A DNA stretch of 15,869 nt from an uncultured Pseudomonadota bacterium (lineage in GTDB: Bacteria; SAR324; NAC60-12), in NCBI GenBank assembly GCA_913052275.1, contig CAJXDX010000027.1, forward strand, positions 1 to 15,869. The letters are read 5' to 3'. The position numbers were made by a program, and so were the translations under genes. Shown here in pieces: positions 1 through 6,360 of the stretch. Positions within the stretch are counted from its first letter, which is position 1. The number at the start of each line of letters is the position of its first letter. The notes beneath the pieces were generated by a model. That model ran no database searches, had not been told where the DNA came from, and was given only the letters and a program-made list of their open reading frames with translations.

Positions 1-140
1 ACAAATTAAGTCCTGCAGCCACAGCATGTGGGTGTGCTTCTAATGCTGCCCTTGCCGCATCTGTTCTTGAACACAGCTCAAACACTCCAAAATACGGCAG
101 TCATAAAGCTAATCTCTTGAAAAAACAGATTAGTCATCAT
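1..140 (-). pseudogene. possible frameshifted 5' part of a gene running off the left edge
   Basis: On the minus strand a frame starts at an ATG at 140-138 (a second ATG follows directly), reads MTNLFFQEISFMTAVFWSV and stops at 80-78. A second minus frame, open from 100 to the left edge, reads GVFELCSRTDAARAALEAHP and continues with AVAAGLNL, which has an ordinary protein-like composition. One frameshift around 85-100 would join the two into one protein entering the neighbouring DNA. A competing + strand frame is open from 3 to 194, but it has no start in view and a low-complexity His/Ser-rich end. I do not recognise a family. This could be a true pseudogene, a sequencing frameshift, or chance openness. 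Confidence 0.22.
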
Positions 141-256
141 AGTCATTCACACAGCATATCAGGACAATGTTCTGCAGGTAAAAGATCAAAATAGTTACTG
201 CTTTTTTGTTATGAGAAAAATTGTTTCCAGTTGATACCCATCTGCATCAAAATCTT

Positions 257-295
257 TTATTTAAATTATGGCTGTAAATTTCTACAACTAAAATT
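257..295 (+). promoter_or_regulatory. leader element shared with the aldo/keto reductase upstream region
   Basis: The leader of the acyl-CoA dehydrogenase contains TTATTTAAATTAT (257-269) followed by TTCTACAACTAAAATT (280-295), ending 8 bases before the ATG. The same 13-mer occurs at 6218-6230 and the same 16-mer with one mismatch at 6259-6274, in the same order, upstream of the aldo/keto reductase. Shared promoter or operator sequence is an inference; AT-rich background could produce part of the match. Confidence 0.25.
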
Positions 296-303
296 AATTA
301 ATT

Positions 304-1545
304 ATGGACTCCTTTAATAATGACCTGACAGAAGAACAGCGTTTGATGAAACAGAGTTGCCGTGACTTCATAGATCGTGTAGTTAGCCCTTTTCTAAGAA
401 ATGACTGGCAGCGTGAATGGAACATGAATCCTGATGAACGTCTGCCCAAAGAAATCCTCAAGGCAGCCGATGAAATTTCCATCAGGACACTTGCTGTCCC
501 GGAAAAATACGGTGGTATAGAGTTAAATTCAGAAACAGAAGTTCGCAGTTTTGCAATCATTGCCGAAGAGATTGCTCGTGGAGATTCAGGACTTGCTGAT
601 AAACTGGTGCAAAACTGGAAAGTTGCAGTACTGCTCAGAAATCTGGCACCGGAACATCTCCAGAAGAAGTGGTTTACACGCCTTGTAGAAGATCATACTT
701 TTCTGCTGGCACACTGTCTTACAGAGCCAAAAGGGGCTTCTGATCGATGGCTTCCTTACAATGTACCTGAGGCAGCAATGGACACCATGGCGCAAAGGGT
801 TGATGGAGGATGGAAGATAAACGGACGCAAACAATTTATCAGCAATGGCTTTGACGCGGGACTTTATGTAGTCTACGCAAACACTAAACCCGGATCAGGT
901 ATGCTTGAGGGGACATCCAGTTTTTTGGTGCCCAGAGAGACTCCCGGGTTGGAAGTGGTTCGATGCAATGAAACCATAGGATGTCGGTTTATGAATAATG
1001 GGGAGATCTATTTTTCCGATTGCTTTGTTCCTGAAGATCACCTGCTCTGTGAAGGAGAAGCTCTTTCCAAAGCTGCAATCTATTTTCGACCTGGGAAAAT
1101 TATTCAGGCAGCAAAGAACCTTGGAGTCGGTGTCGCTGCTTTTGAGAAAACCTCAGCATTTGTCCAAAGCTATGAGAGGGGAGGGAAATTGCTGATAAAG
1201 CACCAGTCTGTCGCATCAAGGCTCGCAGATATGGCAACCCGGATTACGTCGGTACGAACACTTCTCAATCAGGCCGCACTTGCTGTGGATACTCGAAGTT
1301 CAGATGCAGATGCGCTGTGCAACATGGCAAAAGTATTTGCGTCACAAGAAATACTCAAAGTTTGCGAAAACGCACTGGAACTTCACGGTGGAATGGGGGC
1401 AATGCTTGATGTTGGAATCGAAAAACTTTTTAGAGATGCATCCATATTTCTGCATATGGATGCAACAGTTGATATTTCTCATTTCAAAATTGTGAAAGCC
1501 ATGTTTCCTGAAACAGCAGGAAAATATGCCGGTCCTGAAAATTGA
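304..1545 (+). CDS. acyl-CoA dehydrogenase family protein with Asp at the usual catalytic Glu position
   Basis: A 413-residue cytoplasmic flavoprotein of normal family length. The N-terminal helical domain (about 8-130) is followed by the beta-domain signature AHCLTEPKGASD (136-147), the usual A-x-x-TEP-x-x-SD loop that contacts FAD and substrate. Then come a WKINGRKQFISNG stretch (170-182) and a C-terminal helical domain with ELHGGMG and EKLFRDASIF. The family would oxidise an acyl-CoA to the enoyl-CoA and pass electrons to ETF. In medium-chain-type enzymes the catalytic base is the Glu of a YEGT-like motif after this RDA segment. Here the aligned motif is HMDAT, giving Asp386. The gene stands alone on this strand with an AT-rich leader and no clear ribosome binding site. 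Substrate is unknown; CaiA-like or other atypical acyl-CoA enzymes are possible. Confidence 0.93.
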   Translation: MDSFNNDLTEEQRLMKQSCRDFIDRVVSPFLRNDWQREWNMNPDERLPKEILKAADEISIRTLAVPEKYGGIELNSETEVRSFAIIAEEIARGDSGLADKLVQNWKVAVLLRNLAPEHLQKKWFTRLVEDHTFLLAHCLTEPKGASDRWLPYNVPEAAMDTMAQRVDGGWKINGRKQFISNGFDAGLYVVYANTKPGSGMLEGTSSFLVPRETPGLEVVRCNETIGCRFMNNGEIYFSDCFVPEDHLLCEGEALSKAAIYFRPGKIIQAAKNLGVGVAAFEKTSAFVQSYERGGKLLIKHQSVASRLADMATRITSVRTLLNQAALAVDTRSSDADALCNMAKVFASQEILKVCENALELHGGMGAMLDVGIEKLFRDASIFLHMDATVDISHFKIVKAMFPETAGKYAGPEN

Positions 1546-1566
1546 TCAGTCGCAATTAAACTCCAT

Positions 1567-1590
1567 GAATTAAGAACAGTCCCTTAATTC
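1567..1590. terminator. hairpin between convergent genes, possible bidirectional terminator
   Basis: A perfect 8-bp inverted repeat, GAATTAAG (1567-1574) and CTTAATTC (1583-1590), has an 8-base loop. It sits in the 52-bp gap between the stop of the acyl-CoA dehydrogenase and the stop of the convergent hydrolase. The stem is AT-rich and there is no long T-tract directly after it on the + strand, so it would be a weak terminator. Position rather than strength supports the call. Confidence 0.4.
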
Positions 1591-1597
1591 GTCATAC

Positions 1598-2497
1598 TCA
1601 GTTTTTCATGTGTTTGTCCATGAAATTTAGAGTGTCTTTAATGGCTTCATCTTGTACTGCATCGACTTGATATGATCCTTTACTGTTTTTTTCAGGGAAC
1701 AAAAATCCATGCAGATCATGATTATAAGTCTTCCATTCTGTATCTTTCCCTGCTTTTTTCAACAATTCAAAAACTGCCATGAATATTCCCTGAAGATGAT
1801 CAAAATTTCTTCCCATTACAAAAGTCGGTGTACTTATCTCACTAATTCTTTTCTTTGCAATCCGGAGATCAATTCTTTTCATAACTTTTTCTAATTCAAA
1901 CATCTCCATTTCTTCAATATTTCTTAGCTTTGTTTCTTCATTAACAAACGCAGTTTTATCTGGATTGAGAGATAAGTATTCATGTGCAGCAGGCTCACTT
2001 GCCACAACTGCCTTCAACCCATGATATTCTGAAATAATTTTTAATGCCATTTCTCCACCGTGGCTCATTCCTACAAGACCGACTCTGTCAGAATCTATCG
2101 CAGCTAAAGATTTCAGTTGCTCTACAACAGATATTTCATCTTCGTATTCCAACGGTGAACGGTTAAACAGATCTCCGCCTTGTCTTTTGTCCCTTACAAG
2201 TGGTCCGCCGTTGTTATAACCCAGCTCTACTTCACTCCTGTAACGTATCCATGCACCTGCATACCCTGCTTCAACATATTCGTTTATTGTGTATGCTTTG
2301 TTTTCATATGCATCCTCAATCCAGGTCATTCCTCCTCCCCCATTTCCATATGCGAAAAGTACAAGAGGAAAAGGTCCCTTTCCTTGAGGAATTCTGAGTC
2401 CTACTGCAGTATAGAGTCCATCCCATGTTTCAACATACATAAGCTTTACTGGCTTTCCATCAATTTCTTTATCTATCGTAAAATTTTCTTCGATCAT
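1598..2497 (-). CDS. dienelactone-hydrolase-like alpha/beta hydrolase
   Basis: A 299-residue soluble alpha/beta hydrolase. The nucleophile elbow is GMSHGGE, with Ser145 after the GLV strand. The acid is probably Asp233 in GRNFDHLQG and the base His263 in NHDLHGF, in the expected order. A Gly-rich YGNGGGG stretch (50-56) follows the first central strand and would form the oxyanion region. The fold resembles dienelactone hydrolase and prolyl-oligopeptidase-like domains, and there is no signal peptide. It is the last gene of the minus-strand cluster that begins with the EamA pair, 117 bp after the amidohydrolase. Ester or lactone hydrolysis next to the amidohydrolase product is a reasonable inference; the true substrate is unknown. 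The start is the ATG at 2497. Confidence 0.85.
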   Translation of the reverse strand: MIEENFTIDKEIDGKPVKLMYVETWDGLYTAVGLRIPQGKGPFPLVLFAYGNGGGGMTWIEDAYENKAYTINEYVEAGYAGAWIRYRSEVELGYNNGGPLVRDKRQGGDLFNRSPLEYEDEISVVEQLKSLAAIDSDRVGLVGMSHGGEMALKIISEYHGLKAVVASEPAAHEYLSLNPDKTAFVNEETKLRNIEEMEMFELEKVMKRIDLRIAKKRISEISTPTFVMGRNFDHLQGIFMAVFELLKKAGKDTEWKTYNHDLHGFLFPEKNSKGSYQVDAVQDEAIKDTLNFMDKHMKN

Positions 2498-2614
2498 TTT
2501 TTACCGATAACAAAAAAAAGAATATTGCAAAACTAAGTATGAGATTTTCTTAGCTGAATTATACAGTAAATGCAGTCGATTCTTGGAATCATATACTTTT
2601 TATGTTATATAAAA
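2498..2614 (-). promoter_or_regulatory. possible internal promoter ahead of the hydrolase
   Basis: This 117-bp AT-rich gap separates the amidohydrolase and hydrolase genes. It contains a perfect TATAAT on the minus strand (2563-2558), but no good -35 hexamer at 16-19 bases. An imperfect inverted repeat, GATTC-TTG-GAATC (2578-2590), lies upstream of it. The gap is longer than elsewhere in the operon, so a secondary promoter is plausible but weakly supported. Confidence 0.22.
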
Positions 2615-3589
2615 TTAAACTTGAAACAACCGCTCTGCATTCTCAGATTTTATTTTTTTCTTGTCTTCTTCGTTAATATTAATTTTATCAACCATATCAA
2701 CAAGCTTGTATGAGCCCATGTCAAAAGGATAATCTGAACCCAACATAACCTGCTCCGCACCAACGAGATTTATCAGGTATTCTAATGCCTCACCAGAGTG
2801 TACAATCGTATCAAAGTAAAACATTTTCAAATATTCACTGGGTTTCATTGAAATCTTTTTGCTGGTTTCAAGACGCATTTCATAAGCCCTGTCTAGGCGT
2901 CCAATCTGATAAGGGAGGTGACCACCGCCGTGGAACAGCTGGATTTTCAATTCTGGATGCTCTTCCATCAAACCAGATAGTATCATGTGTGATGCAGTAA
3001 GCGCTGTCTCAGCAGGATTTGAAAAAGCATTCCAGAGGTAATATTCCTTGTTTGTTGGACCTCCCAAGCCTGGTACAGGGTGAATTTGAACAACCGCACC
3101 AAGTTCCTCGACCATGCCCCAGAATGGACGGAAGTCATCATCACCAAGATATTTGCCATTTATATTGGTACCGATCTCTACTCCTCTAAGTCCTATATCC
3201 ATGCAGTATTTCAATTCTGAAACAGCAGTACCAGCATCCTGCATAGGAACCATACCCAGGCCAATGATCTGATCACCGTATTTTTTTACAATTTCAAAAA
3301 TTGCATCATTTTGAATTCTATTTACCCTCTGGCAGGTCTTGACATCTGAATCATACCGAAACAGGCTGGACCAGGGACTAAGCACAGATATATCAACACC
3401 TGCTTTTGTCTGTTTATTCAGAATTGTCCCTACATCAACAAATTCATTGATCACCGAACTGAGCCGCTTACCCTGAAACTCTACAAAAGGTTTACCGTCA
3501 TCATAACCTGTGATCGGTGACCAGGGATCTTTTGTAATTTTTTGAGTTATTTCATTAGAAATTATATGGATGTGAGTGTCAATAATCAT
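2615..3589 (-). CDS. amidohydrolase-2 family protein (COG2159, ACMSD/decarboxylase-like)
   Basis: A 324-residue metal-dependent TIM-barrel hydrolase of the amidohydrolase_2 family. Visible metal and active-site elements are DTHIHI at 4-9 (His6, His8), QIHPVPG with His170, LFHGGGHLPYQIGRLDRAY with His220/His224, and LGSDYPFDMG with Asp286. This order matches the ACMSD, gamma-resorcylate decarboxylase and related lactonase group, which decarboxylate or hydrolyse aromatic or cyclic carboxylates. It is cytoplasmic. Its start lies 4 bp after the stop of the EamA half-permease gene, so the two are surely cotranscribed. That links the enzyme to import or export of its substrate or product. Decarboxylase versus lactonase cannot be decided here. 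Confidence 0.9.
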   Translation of the reverse strand: MIIDTHIHIISNEITQKITKDPWSPITGYDDGKPFVEFQGKRLSSVINEFVDVGTILNKQTKAGVDISVLSPWSSLFRYDSDVKTCQRVNRIQNDAIFEIVKKYGDQIIGLGMVPMQDAGTAVSELKYCMDIGLRGVEIGTNINGKYLGDDDFRPFWGMVEELGAVVQIHPVPGLGGPTNKEYYLWNAFSNPAETALTASHMILSGLMEEHPELKIQLFHGGGHLPYQIGRLDRAYEMRLETSKKISMKPSEYLKMFYFDTIVHSGEALEYLINLVGAEQVMLGSDYPFDMGSYKLVDMVDKININEEDKKKIKSENAERLFQV

Positions 3590-3593
3590 AGAA

Positions 3594-4055
3594 TTAACGG
3601 GAAAAGGTTATTAATGATGCACCAATTATTACGAGTCCTGCTCCAAGCCACAACCTTATTGTAACATTTTCCAAACTGCGTCCCATTAATAGTGGTGATA
3701 GCAGCAAAACTACTGGAACAGTTAAACCACTCAGTCCAATTACAATTGCAATTGGAGCCAAATCAATTGCTATCCAACGTGATAAAGTTCCGAACCCTAA
3801 AAATATTCCCCCAAAAAATAATAGAAAAATCCCTTGCCTGGAGTATGAAAATTTTTTTGCTTTCTCAATTTGATTCCTGAAACGAACAATCAATATCAAA
3901 CCATATGCAGACGTACAGAATACCATTCCTATGGTAACCCCAATTAGAGGTGATGGAATTGTTTCAAGTCCGTAACGAATAAAAATAGAACTGCTTGAAA
4001 AACATAATGCTGTCCCCAAACCAGCCATACTTTGCAGAAGAATATTAAATCGCAT
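3594..4055 (-). CDS. EamA-domain half-permease, second of a pair
   Basis: A 153-residue, very hydrophobic protein with about five membrane helices, corresponding to one EamA (drug/metabolite transporter) repeat. The repeat starts near residue 8 (LQSMAGLGTALCFSSSSIFI) and ends with LWLGAGLVIIGASLITFSR, the typical last helix of a repeat. Normal EamA permeases are about 290-300 residues with two such repeats; this protein and the upstream 143-residue gene together make exactly that. They lie 10 bp apart in different frames. The pair may be a genuine two-subunit transporter or one permease split by a frameshift in the linker. Both repeats look intact, and the second has its own ATG. It is directly followed by the amidohydrolase gene. 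Confidence 0.82.
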   Translation of the reverse strand: MRFNILLQSMAGLGTALCFSSSSIFIRYGLETIPSPLIGVTIGMVFCTSAYGLILIVRFRNQIEKAKKFSYSRQGIFLLFFGGIFLGFGTLSRWIAIDLAPIAIVIGLSGLTVPVVLLLSPLLMGRSLENVTIRLWLGAGLVIIGASLITFSR

Positions 4056-4065
4056 ATTATATAAT

Positions 4066-4497
4066 TCAGTCCTTGGAATATGTAATAAGGTAAATTCCGC
4101 TCACTACTAAAATAATTCCAAGAATAGTGAGAAATGACAGGATTTCCTTAAATAACAGATATCCAATAAATGTTGCAAACAAAGGTGCTGTTCCGACCAG
4201 GGCACTTGTTCTTGAGGCACCAATACGATTTTGACTGACTGTAAGCAGGGTCCAGCCAAGAACAAAATGTATGATACCAGCTACGGCAAAATAAAATATT
4301 CCCTGCCAGGTGAGAAGCAGAATAAGGTGTTTAATGTCTTCAAGAACTATGGTTGACAGAACCATAAAAAAAGTGCTTATTGTCATCAAAAAAAAAGTAT
4401 GATAGTAGACATTCACATGAATGCCAGCTTTTCTGCTAATTGTCTGGAATAAACCAAAACTAATTGCAGAAAGGATTGCCCATATAATACCACTCAA
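4066..4497 (-). CDS. EamA-domain half-permease, first of a pair (TTG start)
   Basis: A 143-residue membrane protein with about five hydrophobic helices, from IIWAILSAISFGLFQ at the N-terminus to the final LTILGIILVVSGIYLITYSKD helix. This is one complete EamA repeat. The motif SALVGTAPLFATFIGYLLFKE matches the conserved later part of the repeat, with a Glu after the helix. The start is taken as TTG at 4497, because a good ribosome binding site, GGGAGA, lies 7 bases upstream and no ATG or GTG is suitably placed. It is the first gene of the operon EamA-EamA-amidohydrolase-hydrolase. Role inferred: import or export of the small molecule handled by the operon enzymes. See the following gene for the split-gene question. 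Confidence 0.8.
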   Translation of the reverse strand: MSGIIWAILSAISFGLFQTISRKAGIHVNVYYHTFFLMTISTFFMVLSTIVLEDIKHLILLLTWQGIFYFAVAGIIHFVLGWTLLTVSQNRIGASRTSALVGTAPLFATFIGYLLFKEILSFLTILGIILVVSGIYLITYSKD

Positions 4498-4579
4498 GTG
4501 ATTTTCTCCCAGAGAATTTTGTAATCTGAAATAGATGCTAAAAACATACTCACTACAGGGTAATACTTTTCAACTATGG

Positions 4580-4597
4580 TAATCAATCGATTAATTA
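4580..4597. promoter_or_regulatory. 18-bp near-palindrome upstream of the EamA/amidohydrolase operon
   Basis: TAATCAATCGATTAATTA is a palindrome with one mismatched pair (C4584/A4593). Its AATCGATT core fits the A-A-N-C-G-N-T-T pattern common to LacI-family operators. It lies 83-100 bp upstream of the TTG start of the first operon gene, a usual operator position. A TTGAAA with a TATGTT 19 bases away on the minus strand lies between it and the start. No regulator gene is visible in the window, so the binding protein is unknown. Confidence 0.4.
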
Positions 4598-4701
4598 TTT
4601 TGTCTATTTCATTTGTTCTAATTTTTTTTAAAAACCTGACTTAGTTAAACGGTTTGTTACTTCAGAATTAATCTTTATTTTTTTTCAAGATCTCCTTCTA
4701 A

Positions 4702-5249
4702 AACAAATTTAATTCATCTTATCAAGAGTATCTTGAGTTCCAACCTAGCGTTAGTGATACATCTATTCAATCTATACTGCGAAGAGATCCTAAAGAGATT
4801 ACTGACTTAAATCTGGGTAATTATTCCAGAGTTTTTCGTCATCACCCTTCAGTATGAAAAATCTTAAAAACTTGTAACATTCTTTAGACTGATCTTTTTA
4901 GCATCATTTCCCATTTCAATATAGAACCTAGTTTTAAGAGGAAAGATTTCAAAAGAATTATTTTAGAATCTTGTGTGACCTTTTCCCTTGGATGAGCTTC
5001 TAACTATAAAAAGATTCCATAAATTTAAAATTCGGGCTCAAAAAGACTTTAAAGCTGATACTCAAGAGCAAATCCCAAGATATTATTGGAAAAGACAACA
5101 TTTAGAAGCCGAATTTAGATCCCCGTATGGGGAAGGCAACTGATGAACGTGAAATTTTTAGAAAAAATAAAATCATTGGCCTGAAAATCACTTTTGATAT
5201 TTGTGAATTCTTTGAATACATGTTAGTCATAGTTGTATTAAAAGCATAA
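4702..5249 (+). pseudogene. possible decayed coding remnants, family unknown
   Basis: Three successive + strand open stretches in different frames look like ordinary protein. At 4702-4857 the frame includes DTSIQSILRRDPKEI and ends NYSRVFRHHPSV before a stop. At 4979-5143 it includes LTIKRFHKFKIRAQKDFKAD and PRYYWKRQHLEAEFRSPYGE. At 5127-5249 a frame with an ATG reads MGKATDEREIFRKNKIIGLK, and it overlaps the previous one by 17 bases as a frameshift would. Charged and aromatic composition suggests a former nucleic-acid-related or transposase-like protein, but no motif is recognisable, and the 120 bases between the first two stretches are stop-rich. Chance openness is a real alternative. Confidence 0.25.
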
Positions 5250-5347
5250 CAATTTTCTAAAAATACCAGATATTCTATGACTTAGTTTTAATTATCAAAC
5301 ACAGTTAACTCTTTTTTTAGAATCATTAAATAGGAAACTTAAAAAAA

Positions 5348-5725
5348 ATGGCAAAATTATTCAGCAAAAACGAATTGCCAAACTATGTTTCAACACGAGA
5401 CAGTCGTGAAAGACTTGATTTAATTACTGAGAATGTCAATGTTGGAGCTAGACGGATTCGTGCTGATAGAATTATTTATTATAAAGGTGATACATGTGCC
5501 AAACATTATCATGTTGGCAGTCATCATTATTTTGTGATTCTTGAAGGTGAAGGATTCATTTGCACACCAGAATCAAAACACCGTCTTAAGCCAGGTGAGT
5601 TGGCTATCATTGAACCCGAAGAAGTCCACTGGTTTGAAAATGATTCTGAGATAAGTTTTAAATTTATTGAATTTTGGGTGCCACCTCCAAAAGAAACAAT
5701 TTGGGTAGATGAAAACGACATATGA
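5348..5725 (+). CDS. small single-domain cupin with altered metal motif
   Basis: A 125-residue cytoplasmic beta-barrel protein. Cupin motif 1 is GDTCAKHYHVGSHHYFVILEGEG (47-69 region): His53 and His55 are present, but the usual Glu is replaced by His60 with correct spacing to Gly67. Motif 2 is KPGELAIIEPEEVHWFEN, with the expected His94 and Asn98. Three or four histidines could therefore bind a metal. Small cupins of this kind act as isomerases, epimerases, dioxygenases or ligand sensors, so the activity is not assignable. The start at 5348 is the first ATG, with TAGGAAA about 12 bases upstream. A second cupin follows after 97 bp. Base composition is more AT-rich than the right half of the window. 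Confidence 0.85.
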   Translation: MAKLFSKNELPNYVSTRDSRERLDLITENVNVGARRIRADRIIYYKGDTCAKHYHVGSHHYFVILEGEGFICTPESKHRLKPGELAIIEPEEVHWFENDSEISFKFIEFWVPPPKETIWVDENDI

Positions 5726-5768
5726 ACCTGGAAAAGAATTGGTTGAGTTTCAATCAAATAGTATCAGT

Positions 5769-5780
5769 ATTGTATACAAT
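5769..5780. promoter_or_regulatory. perfect palindrome ATTGTATACAAT, likely operator
   Basis: A perfect 12-bp palindrome lies in the 97-bp gap between the two cupin genes, 43 bp before the second start. The TTGTATACAA core resembles operators of GntR-family (FCD subgroup) repressors that often control carboxylate catabolism. It is almost centred within a wider inverted repeat, TTTCAAT (5748-5754) and ATTGAAA (5797-5803). No regulator gene is in view, so the protein is inferred. Confidence 0.45.
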
Positions 5781-5822
5781 GTAAAAACAGGCTCTAATTG
5801 AAATAAAAAATAATCTCAGAAC

Positions 5823-6182
5823 ATGCCGATAATCATCAAAAATATAAAAAAAAAATATTTACAAGAGACAACAGGTTTGAAGATTGAATCGCTAACTGAT
5901 TCACAAAAACTTGAATCTCCAGTTCTGGTTGTGAATCGTTTGATATTTGATTCAAACATTATTGGTCCTGAGTTAACACATACTGAAATCGATCAGTTGC
6001 TGTATGTAATAAAAGGCAATGGCATTGCTAAGGTAAACAATGAAGAATTTTCACTTAAAAAGGAAAGCATCTTGTGGCTTGAAACCGGAGAAAAATATCA
6101 ATTCATTTCTGGGGGTATTGGTCTAGAAATTCTCCAAGGATATGCACCTGCTTCCATGAAAGAAGATATTAAAAAAATTTAA
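5823..6182 (+). CDS. small cupin-like protein with degenerate metal site
   Basis: A 119-residue protein with a cupin-like pattern: PELTHTEIDQLLYVIKGNG (49-67) corresponds to motif 1, and LKKESILWLETGEKYQFISG (78-97) to motif 2. Of the usual metal ligands only His53 is clear. Glu55 stands where the second His is expected, and Tyr92 where the motif-2 His is expected, so classical metal binding is doubtful. It could be a ligand-binding, structural or metal-independent isomerase cupin. It follows the first cupin and has an ATG at 5823 with no ribosome binding site. An AT-rich hairpin follows it. The pairing with the first cupin suggests a joint role, or divergence after duplication; direct sequence similarity between the two is low by eye. 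Confidence 0.75.
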   Translation: MPIIIKNIKKKYLQETTGLKIESLTDSQKLESPVLVVNRLIFDSNIIGPELTHTEIDQLLYVIKGNGIAKVNNEEFSLKKESILWLETGEKYQFISGGIGLEILQGYAPASMKEDIKKI

Positions 6183-6187
6183 ACCTA

Positions 6188-6219
6188 AATAAAATATTGA
6201 TTCACCGTGATATTTTATT
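6188..6219 (+). terminator. AT-rich hairpin after the cupin pair
   Basis: A perfect 10-bp inverted repeat, AATAAAATAT (6188-6197) and ATATTTTATT (6210-6219), has a 12-base loop, 5 bases after the cupin stop codon. The loop contains TCACCGTGA, which could form its own small hairpin. The stem is almost entirely A-T, so it is a weak terminator; its place just after the stop supports the call. Confidence 0.4.
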
Positions 6220-6258
6220 ATTTAAATTATTTTCTATTCATTTTATTTTGAAAAATAA

Positions 6259-6305
6259 TTCTACAACAAAAATTTTAGATTGTCTTAAGATCTGAAAATT
6301 ATAAT
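6259..6305 (+). promoter_or_regulatory. putative promoter region of the aldo/keto reductase
   Basis: The block TTCTACAACAAAAATT (6259-6274) matches the acyl-CoA dehydrogenase leader with one mismatch. It is followed by a perfect TATAAT at 6300-6305, 55 bases before the reductase ATG. The nearest -35-like TTGTCT (6280-6285) is only 14 bases from the -10 box, too short for a standard promoter. The assignment therefore rests on the -10 match and location. Confidence 0.28.
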
Positions 6306-6360
6306 TGAGGAAAGACCGTAATGTGGTACTTTCTGATATACTTTAAATATCTTACCGAAT

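Larger units (their letters stand above)
4498..5347. other. 850-bp intergenic region without an intact gene
   Basis: This AT-rich stretch lies between the divergent EamA operon and the first cupin gene. It should contain promoters for both directions. It includes the near-palindrome at 4580-4597 and several short open stretches described separately. I see no tRNA, CRISPR repeats, insertion-sequence ends or riboswitch-like structure that I can support. Confidence 0.6.

Noticed and set aside
3..194. Open + strand frame at the left edge as the end of a gene
   Set aside because: Its His/Ser-rich end looks like non-coding DNA, there is no start in view, and a minus-strand reading is at least as good.
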